Part shown: positions 24,481 through 33,100 of the stretch, piece by piece | Layout: each line of letters begins with the position of its first letter | Position numbering within the stretch: position 1 is the stretch's first letter | Assembly (NCBI RefSeq): GCF_963678635.1 | Contig: NC_087064.1 | Location: 28,748,189 to 28,812,188 of the forward strand | Reading direction: 5' to 3' | Source of the DNA: Symsagittifera roscoffensis | Lineage: Eukaryota > Xenacoelomorpha > Acoela > Convolutidae | Length of the DNA: 64,000 nucleotides | Made by a program: the position numbers and the translations under genes | Notes under the pieces: generated by a model | What the model was told of the DNA's origin: nothing | Seen by the model: the letters and a program-made list of their open reading frames with translations, nothing else | The model's database searches: none

Positions 24481-25111
24481 TATTACGCTAACAATACTAT
24501 TCACGTCGAACAAAACACTTGCTAGAAAAAAAGAATCCTTACTACTTTCTATCTTAGAAAATAAATCTAAAATTCACTCAGAAATATTTTATTAAAAAAG
24601 AAGTTAATATAAATTTACAACAAGTTGCCTTTTAAATCAATATTTAATTTTTACGGTGAAATAGGAGATATTTTTCTCTGAGATTGAATATTATTTTAGA
24701 GAAGGGTTGGGGTGGCTGAGGAGAGTGGTGGTGGTGGTAGAAGAGAAGTTGTTGGAATGAATTCCCGTAGTTTTGAGCTTCTATTTATACTCAATTGGGG
24801 GAAATCACGCCACTTTTCGTATCAAATGAGAAGTTTCTTTTAACTTCGTATTCTTTATTCGTACATTCGTATTTTACAAGAAGAAGGTTTCGTATGCTCG
24901 TACTTTACGAGAGGAATCGTTATTATTCGTATTGAATGAGAATAGTCGTTTCAATTCTCAATGCTTAAAACGTTATACGAATTATTCCAATAGCATTTCC
25001 CTTCCTTTTGCAAGGGAATAAAAACATATTTGTTTGGTGGTGGCGGCGGCGTCACATTTTGTGAACGCAATAAAATAATTCATGTTTCTGTTTCTATTTG
25101 AAATCAGAACA
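24481..25111 (-). repeat. 3' LTR of element 1
   Basis: It is 631 bp and aligns end to end with 36662-37291 with about 24 differences, most of them within the first 190 bases. In sense orientation there is a TATA box (GAGTATAAATAG, about 24780-24792) and a polyadenylation signal AATAAA at 24593-24588. U3 is to the right and R/U5 to the left. Confidence 0.95.
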
Positions 25112-25638
25112 TATCCATCTTCCTATTTGGAGAGGGAAAAAACTGAAACTTTCATTTTTATTACTTTCACTTGAATAGTGGGGTAATTATTGATCGATCG
25201 AAGCTTTTTCTTTCAATCTCATAAAGTTGGTTCAATAGTTTGTTGGTATTACAGGTAGCAGATGTTTTTGAACAACTGATACTTTGAGTCAGGCTTGAAT
25301 GAATATAAACACATCAGTTACATTTATAAATCAAAATAGAGTTTACACAACCAAGGGATTTAACTATAAAATTAAATACATCAAAATTATTTGTTTCTCA
25401 AAAGTTTGAAGGTTAGTTTTATTCCTTAAACATTCTTTTTCCGAAGTCTCCTTTTCTTCCTGAAGTATGTGAAGTCTGTCCAAACGCGTAATAAGGGGAG
25501 GGCTGGTTCATACAAAGGGGGTATTTTTTGTGTTTTTTGTTTTTTATAAAAGTCAAAATTGTTGAGAAGGAAATTAATAGCTATACTACATAGCTATATA
25601 AAGCGAAAGAGTAAATGTTTAAATTAAAGGATAAATTT
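25112..25638 (-). other. 3' non-coding region of element 1
   Basis: It lies between the extra ORF and the 3' LTR. A short purine stretch (AGGAAGATGGATA in sense) abuts the LTR and is the only polypurine-tract candidate; it is weak. Nothing else is recognised. Confidence 0.45.
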
Positions 25639-26382
25639 TTACCGGGCTATAAGTTGGTGATTTTTTGTTTTCAAATAGTGGATTTGCTTTTTCAGCTCCC
25701 GGATTTGATGCGTTTCATGGATATGACTGCGCTGAATTTGCTCAGTATAGTCATCTAACTGGGGGGTTTGTAATTTTGCTGTCAGATATTTTGCTGGGAC
25801 ATAGATTTTTTGATATTCAAGAAGGGAATTAGTTATGGAATACATTTTTTTTATAGGGTGATAGGCTTCTAATTTAAAACGATTGATTAATGGATTCAAA
25901 GCATATTTGAGATCCATATCGAAGCCAGGATTGCTTTTAGAATTAATGTATCGTTCCCTTTCTAACTGAATATGTAATTTAGTGTTTAATTCAGTGGGGT
26001 GCAAGGGCTGTCGCCTAATGGTCATTGGACAATGAGAAGTTGATACCGGCGTATTTGCCGTTAGTATCTTATATGGTCTTACAATCTGGGTCCGTTTTTT
26101 AATTTTAGAATTCGAGGGAACCAGGGGTACTTTAAAATCAGGGGGTGACATTTTTAGGGGTGGTGGCTGTGATGCTGTAGTTATCGGGACAGCTGAACTG
26201 GTTTGAAGTAGTGGCTCAACGAAGGATCGTGTTGAGGTCGGCTTTGCAGTGGGTGTTGTAGTAGTAGAAACAGTTGGTTGTTGAGTGAGTGCTGAAATCT
26301 GCGAGTCCAGTGGATCGGTTGGTGGCAGGAGTGAGAGAAGATCCTCAAAATCTCTCAAGTCGTCATCAAGTGATGCGTCCAT
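25639..26382 (-). CDS. Accessory ORF downstream of env in element 1
   Basis: An intact 247-residue ORF, family not recognised. The N-terminus is strongly acidic and leucine-rich (MDASLDDDLRDFEDLLSLLP), like an acidic activation or interaction segment. A Thr/Ser/Pro-rich linker follows (about 30-105). The basic C-terminal half ends in a polar, likely coiled-coil stretch (IRELKKQIHYLKTKNHQLI). It starts 43 bases after the env stop, so it would need a subgenomic or spliced RNA. It stays open while pol of the same copy is broken. It could be a regulatory or matrix-like protein; that is inference from composition only. Confidence 0.7.
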   Translation of the reverse strand: MDASLDDDLRDFEDLLSLLPPTDPLDSQISALTQQPTVSTTTTPTAKPTSTRSFVEPLLQTSSAVPITTASQPPPLKMSPPDFKVPLVPSNSKIKKRTQIVRPYKILTANTPVSTSHCPMTIRRQPLHPTELNTKLHIQLERERYINSKSNPGFDMDLKYALNPLINRFKLEAYHPIKKMYSITNSLLEYQKIYVPAKYLTAKLQTPQLDDYTEQIQRSHIHETHQIRELKKQIHYLKTKNHQLIAR

Positions 26383-26424
26383 AGTTGAATCATTTGGTAT
26401 ATCCTAGAACAGTAGAATTTTTTA

Positions 26425-28778
26425 TTAGACTGGGTTTGTTGGGTGATCCAAGTTTTGAGTTCTTCTCTCAAAACTTGTTAATTGGATGTGAGGATACATG
26501 CGATCCTGGTTTATTTTATCAATTTCCTCTAAAAGAGGGGCTTGTTTTTTCTGATCACATTCTTGTTCTATTTTTTCAGTTTGCTCATCTTGAGTGAAAA
26601 TTGAGGTCACTATGGAAGTGAAAAGTATATTATATGAAGCGGCAAGCAATACTTTGCCAAAGTGTAGTGAGCGGCCGGTGATTTTGTGAATATGCATAGC
26701 CTTTATTATCAATACTAGGCAATCTAGTATGAATTTCACAAATAGAAAAGAAGCGAAGACTATTCCGCATTTTTCTAAATAGTATTGTACTTTCCCGAAT
26801 ATACGGGTGTATTCGTTTTTCCAAAAATTTGGAGAGATGAGATAGTCCAAATAGATTGTTTGGGAAGAGCCTAGTGGGCTGTATGAGTTCTTGAAAAGAA
26901 TTTTTTTAGCATTTAGAAAAGACCTGGATACTTTTTGCAGTATTCCTTTCATCTCTGAATTATCGGAAATCATATTCCAGAATTTTTGCATTTGAGCATA
27001 AGTGTAGATTGAAGCGCCTTGGCTAGAGGCTAGAGAATGCTTAATCTTTTGAATTATCTCTTTTGGTTTAAAGAGATATGGTCCTGTAACCCTTGTAATT
27101 TGAGGAGTTAATTCAATCCAGGACTTATCATCATCAACATCTAGTTGAAAGAGATTTGAATGTTTGTCGGAGCAGTCTTGTAGATCTGCCGACGGAAAAG
27201 TTTGTCGCGTAATTGGATCGACAAACTGAATATTTTCCTTATACATAATGGGAATGCGATTATAGCATTCATCCATTAATTGCAATGTGAATAAAATTAA
27301 TTTCGGACAATGGTAGAGCCAGGCAACATTGCCATTGGTCTCTAAGAACATAGAGCGGTTTTTGGTTAGAATATAGCCAGCCAAACGTGGGCTTTCAAGT
27401 AAAAGCGTTAAAGTATTTAATATTGAGGAGCGTTCTAGCTCACATTGATTTTGCAGAAGGGCTAACTCGGCTGTTCTGAGCATGTAGAAGCTATAAAAAA
27501 GAATATAGTCCAATTTGGTTCCTAAATGAGCTTCGTAGTCAATTTGATGACTTGAAAATTGGAGTGGCGGCGAATCATCACTTAATGTGAGAAAAGTAGA
27601 ATTTGGTTGGCCGGCATTATGAATAGTTCCCGTTTCTGGGGTTGGTTTAACTTGGATTCCAGTATCCATATTGAAACCGTCATTGTATGCAATAAAAAGT
27701 GAATCATATGAAGTTGGATACACTATTCTGGGATGACCACAAAGAGATTGCGGTTTATTTATGACCTGTAGCATAAATTTTTGAGAATCCCTTGTATGGG
27801 TAGAATGAATAGACGGGCTAGAATCGCCTTTAATTATATAGTATGATTCTTTGTTTTGAATCATTTTAGCCGGAAATCTGTTTAAAACAGTGAAAATGCA
27901 ATTGTTGGGTTCTTCCCAAGTATAAGCAAAAGCGTCTAAGGATGTTGTTTCACATCCATTTGTAGACACTGGACAGGGCAAAGGAATGTTTTGCCAATTA
28001 TTGACTGATCCATCTTTGAGGTTAACAGTCAGAGTTACATTTTGCATGTAAGTTTCAAAAGTTTCAATTTAATCCAAGAACGGCCATCACATTCGTTATG
28101 ATGTTTGCCGTCAACTTTGCCAGCATGGGCATTACTTACTGTTTTAACATTAAATTTGAAAGGAATATTTCCAATACTAGCATAGCCTAGGTTAAGATAG
28201 CCTCTGTCGGCGGCCGATTTACATTGATCGGCAGATAAATGGAGATCAGTAGTGATCATATTTTGTCGAGCGTCGATACCACTCGAATCAAAAGAATCGC
28301 AGAACCAACGCATTGATTGGTGTTTGATTCGACACATTGTCGCATTTACTTTTGTGCGATAATGTCTCGGATATAGAGTAACATAAGCATGGGCTACTTT
28401 AATATTTTCTGGTTGGACTTTGCAAGGTGCTACTTTATTTAGAGAGAACATTTTGTTAGAAGTCATTAGTTGACAAATATAATGAGCAACCCGAAGATTA
28501 TTTGCAGTATTTGCATATAATTGTTCTTTCGGATCAAATGCTGAGGTTTGATTCGAAAGTATTATTAGAGTTAAAAGACCAACCAAATAAATTTTTTGCA
28601 AATTTATTTTTTGGTGGTGAATGATAGCAAAAGAATTTTTAAAAGTACTCACTTTAAGCATTTCCTCGAGAGTGGTTAGAACAGGATCTTGGTCCATTAG
28701 TTCACCTTCCTCTAGTTCACTATTTGGATTTGTCATTTTGTGGATTTTTTGTGATGGGAAATCTGAGTTAGATTTCAA
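26425..28778 (-). pseudogene. Env-like transmembrane glycoprotein of element 1 (one frameshift)
   Basis: Two overlapping frames make up one protein of about 780 residues: 28778-28035 and 28047-26425. The first has a hydrophobic signal/anchor about 60 residues in (IYLVGLLTLIILSNQTSA) and a Cys-rich ectodomain. The second continues with further Cys and N-glycosylation sequons (NVT, NST, NRS), then a membrane segment near residue 430-455 (IVFASFLFVKFILDCLVLI), a second hydrophobic stretch and a tail of about 50 residues. Position downstream of integrase and topology fit an envelope protein. I cannot assign it to a known env class. The frameshift lies near 28045-28070 and may be mutation or an assembly indel. 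Confidence 0.75.
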
Positions 28779-29265
28779 TTTTTTGTTGAGGAATTCAGCA
28801 GATTTATTTTTTGGAGAGAGAGGAGGTTTTGAATGGAAGATGTCAAGTTGAGCAAGAATGAAAACAACTGTATATCAGTTAGTTTTTAAAGGCTGTTTTT
28901 GCTTTTTTGCAAATCTAAGCTCTGATTGGCCGTTGTTATTCGGCGTCTTTCGGAAGTGACTCTTTTTAAGTCGTAATTCCTTCGCCATTCGTTTTGTAAT
29001 GTTGTGGTTTTTTCCACTCTGGTTTAATGTCGTGGTTTTTCCACTTAGTTTTGATTTGTTGAGATCTAGCAGTGGAATGATTTTTTATTCGTTTATGCCG
29101 ATGTTAATTTTTAACAACTGCATTCCCCTTCCTTATTGGAGGAGGAAAATGAAAAAAACATCTCTTCATAAAAGAGGACTAAAAGCAACATCATTTGTTT
29201 GCTTTCCGTTTAAACTTCATCTGTTATCACAGTATTTTTTTTAAAAATTTTGCTTTCCTAAAAAA
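28779..29265. promoter_or_regulatory. Leader of env (-) and candidate promoter of the antisense gene (+)
   Basis: No ORF of interest. On + it holds 'ctgattggccg' (an inverted CCAAT-type box) at about 28921, 340 bases before the ATG of the antisense gene. No clear TATA box is seen. On - it must hold any env splice acceptor. Confidence 0.35.
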
Positions 29266-29804
29266 ATGAGTTATATTGAGCCTGAAGACAATCTGGTGGA
29301 TTTCCCCGAGAAGTTTTTGAACTTGCGGGATGAGTTAGATTTCAAACACGAAGCCTTGCTGGAGGACAAGGAAGTTGAGAGAAGGGTGGAAATCTACGAC
29401 GGTTTAGTCGAGAAGGGTGCAAATCTAACGCCCATGGAATTCATGATATTTATGGACCGGAGTTACATCTTCAAGTATCCGGTCCTGAATACCGATGAAC
29501 TATTTGAGCTTGGCTCAATACAAAGTAGGTGCTTCGCGAAGAAACTTCGGAGCCCATGGAGTGGAAACCATGTGGTTTCGCAAGAAACAATGGACTTTTT
29601 GTCCTTATTCTTTGGGGAGGATGTAAGTTTGTTTTACAATACACCCAATTTTAGAAGTAATAAAAAAAATTTTTTTATTCAAGTGGCATGGCAACATAGA
29701 AATACTATATAAATTTGTTTTAGTTCCAAGAAGAATTCTTCAAAAAGCCAGTGGCAGAGGAAGAGTTTAGAAGAAAAATAGAGCTGGATATTATGTTGGA
29801 GTAG
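29266..29804 (+). CDS. Spliced two-exon gene antisense to element 1, unknown function
   Basis: The gene lies on + inside the minus-strand retroelement, between pol and env. Exon 1 is 29266-29622 (119 codons), followed by a phase-0 intron with a perfect donor (GAT then GTAAGT) and acceptor (TTGTTTTAG); exon 2 is 29724-29804. The product has 145 residues, starts MSYIEPEDNLVDFPEKFLNL and ends FRRKIELDIMLE. It is acidic, without signal peptide or membrane segment, and I recognise no family. Base composition is clearly richer in G+C than the surrounding pol and env. An AATAAA for + transcripts is at 30061-30066. An antisense intron is not removed from the genomic RNA, which would let an intron-bearing host gene persist in a retroelement. 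It is fully open. Confidence 0.8.
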
Positions 29805-29821
29805 ATATATCAAGCTTGGTT

Positions 29822-29872
29822 GCGGCCTTACTCAGCGCTGCAGTTTGCAGTGAGGAGCCTGAGTAGGGCCGC
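29822..29872. other. Strong GC-rich stem-loop inside element 1
   Basis: Arms GCGGCCTTACTCAG (29822-29835) and CTGAGTAGGGCCGC (29859-29872) pair over 14 positions with one mismatch. A smaller inner pairing, CTGCA with TGCAG, lies in the loop. It sits 18 bases after the stop of the antisense gene and upstream of env in sense orientation. It could be a 3'-end or export element; function is not shown by the sequence. Confidence 0.6.
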
Positions 29873-30060
29873 GGAAAACTATTTGGAAAAGATGGCGGCA
29901 GTAAAACTAGTGAAATCGTACACAGATATTAAGTCTTATATTTATAAAAGTTATTTTTAAATTTACGTTAATATGTTATTTTTGGTGTTTTGTGCTTTTG
30001 TTACAAACGAAATATTTATAAAGTAGAAAAAAGGAAAGAAAAAAAAAGAAAGAAAAGGCC

Positions 30061-30066
30061 AATAAA
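30061..30066 (+). promoter_or_regulatory. Candidate polyadenylation signal of the antisense gene
   Basis: AATAAA on +, about 257 bases after the stop of the antisense gene and just past the end of the oppositely directed pol frame region. Confidence 0.4.
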
Positions 30067-30113
30067 AAGAACTAAAAAAAATTTAGTTTGGCCAAATAAA
30101 TGGTTTAGTGTTT

Positions 30114-33100
30114 TTATTTCTTTTTAAATTTGCCAATTAAACTAGATGGAATTGTAGTTCCACAAAAGTTTGTAGGACGATTTGTCCGTTTAGGTTTTTT
30201 GGACTCAGAAAGTGATCCAGGTGCGGATCGAGTGTTCTCATAGAAGCTTTCCTGAGAGCTATGAGGGATATTTTTTCCATCAGTAAAACTTTCTGATGAT
30301 TCAAATAAACGAGGGATATCAGGAGGACGGGGAGTATTATATTGTGTTGTTATATTTTGGTGGCGGCGGTCAAAGTCATTTGCGAGACTAGTATTAGGAC
30401 TTATACTGCGGCTAGGTAGGCGGCGGTGGCCATAACTACTAGATTGACTAGTTGAAGGATTAGGGGTTTTATCAACAGGATAGGGGGTTGAACTTCGAAT
30501 AGGTCTAAGATTCTGGTCAATCGCAGTCGCATCGAACAAAGTTCTTAGATGCATGGTTTCTCTGCCTGAATCTAATGAGTGTTCATGAACAATGGTTTTA
30601 TTTTGATCCTCATTTGTAGGGGTATGATCAGTCATTTGCTGATAACCATTGTTGACTACTGGCCAAAACTGGTATTGTAGATTTTCAACCTGTTTAGGTT
30701 TATTGAAAGAGTCGATTTGATGATTTGATATATGATCATAAAAATCACTTGAAAATAAATCACTAGAGTACTCTTGTAGTAGCTTGGGCATTTGTTGTTC
30801 TTTAGGAAAGTATTCAACAATATGATTGCGGTGGAAAATCTTTTTTTCGTTAGTGAAATCATTTTAAATTCCGTATGTTACTTCCGTGATTTTTTCAATT
30901 ACGGTGTAAGGTCCAGATCTCAAATTTAAAAGCTTTTGACTTTTCAATAGTGGTTTGGATCTATTTTCTAGTAACACTTTTGTGCCTTCTTTTATAGGCC
31001 GTCCTAATTTAAATTGATTTCGGAACATGTGGGCTTTATTAGTGATGCGGCGGCAATGGGTATAGGTGTTACTATAAATCAACTTAAAATCAATTTCCCT
31101 TTTTAGTATTTCGGCGGAAATTTGATTTTTTAGAAATCTATCTATGGTCTCATTGTTTGACTTATGCTCGGTATGAGCATGATTTTCGAGACCAGCGCAA
31201 AATTCAGAGGTACATCTTTTGTTTTGGTCGCGGTAGAGGCCTAATTTAAGGCTAAGGGGAACCTGAGGTTTTATGCCAAAGACAATCTCATATGGAGTGT
31301 AACCTGTACTTGAATTAATGGCGGTGTTATGTGCAAAAGCAAATTTATTTGTTAATTCAGACCAGTTTGAGCCTGAGGTACTCAAGAAATGTCGAAAGTT
31401 TATTCTGCACTTCAACTTTTCCGTTAGTCCAAGGCGAGTAAGTAGTTCTTGGCCTCAGGGTTATTCCCTATTCAGAGGACCAATGAGCAAAGTCATTACT
31501 CATGAATGCACTTCCCTTATCATGAATAATTTGTTGCAGAATACCAAATGTTGTGATGTATTTCTCTAAGAGCTTAATAGTTTCCTTAGAGTCTGCATGG
31601 GTGCATGGATAAACTTGAAGATATCTAGAGAAGGCATCTATCACAACTAAGCAAAAGTTTTTGCCGTGACTTGATGGTCTAAGTGGACCTTTATGATCAT
31701 TGGGATTGTTTCTAATTGTCCCCATTGTTGTAATGGAGCTTCATTCAGGTCTTTTCGTTTAGGTTTATTTTTCTGACATTCTAGGCAATCATGAAGAAGC
31801 ATGTTGACCCATTTATAGAGTCCGGGCCAATAGAAATATCTTTTGATTATTTCCAAAGTTTTTGTTTCGCCGTGATGACCGCTAAGAGGATGCTTATGAG
31901 CTAACTCAAAGCAGTTTAGCACTAGGGAGATGGGTAAGCAAATTTTTGGACTCTTAGTATAGTCATCATTGTATTCATTAATACATAGAAGATCATGTTG
32001 GTCTTCAATGAATAATAATTCAAACTGCCTGATATAGGCTTTTAATCCTTTTTCTTCACGATAAGGATTTTTTTTGTTTCTTTCTGGCTTTTCGTTTTGC
32101 TTTATGCAATTTTTGATATCTATGATTACAGTATCGTTACACTGCTCTTGCATAATTGTTTCAACGTCTAAATTTGCTTCTTTAGCAAAGTCGTTCATTT
32201 TTGCTATCAGTTCAAGTGAATCTGATTTATTCTCTTCAGATTGGAGACTTAGGGGTTCAATTAACCTCAAAGATCTTGTTTTGTTTGCAAAATCATTTTT
32301 TGCTTTAACCAGGTCGTTGAGAAGGTTGTTCTCAACATTGCCTTCATATAAGTCAAGCCATTCTGAATTTTCCAAAGGATCATCAAGTGCAGATACTTCA
32401 TCTGGAATTTCTTCATAAATGTTTTCATTGTTTATATCTGGTATAGATAGTCGTTTGATTTGGTTAATTTGTTTGCCAAATCGGAAGAAATCTGTTATAT
32501 TCTGAATCGCACTACACGATTCTTCAAAATATTCTGGAGCATCTTCAATGCTGAAGTCTCCTCTGTACTTATGTTGATTAACTTCTTTTTTCCACCTTGC
32601 ACTTGAGCAATGACTGGATAGCAATCGTTTTGAAATATGTTATCATCTTTGTGGAGTACTGAATAACATATTTGTTCTCCATTGTCTAGGATGAACTTTA
32701 TATCATTTGGAATGGTCTTGTGTTCTAGTTGATATCTTTTGATATCAGCGATGGGCACATTTCGGCTTAATAAGTCAGGAAAGGCTAGGTTTGAACCTGG
32801 GGTATAGATTATTTTCAAATTGTTGAATTTTGTCAATACAACTTGATTTTGAAAAATCTACGAGAAAGTTGTCCTTTTCTGGACCATACGAAGAGAATAG
32901 GTCTGTGGTCGCAATATAGGTATAGAGGAAAGGGTGAACCTATAATGTAGAATTCATAGGTTTGCAAAGCAGATATTATTCCACATAATTCACGATGTTG
33001 AGTAGACATTTTCTGCTCAGCTTTATCAAAGACTCTAGAATTGGCAGAAACAATTCTTTTCCCTTCAGGAAAGTCTTGGATGAGTATACACCCGGTTCCT

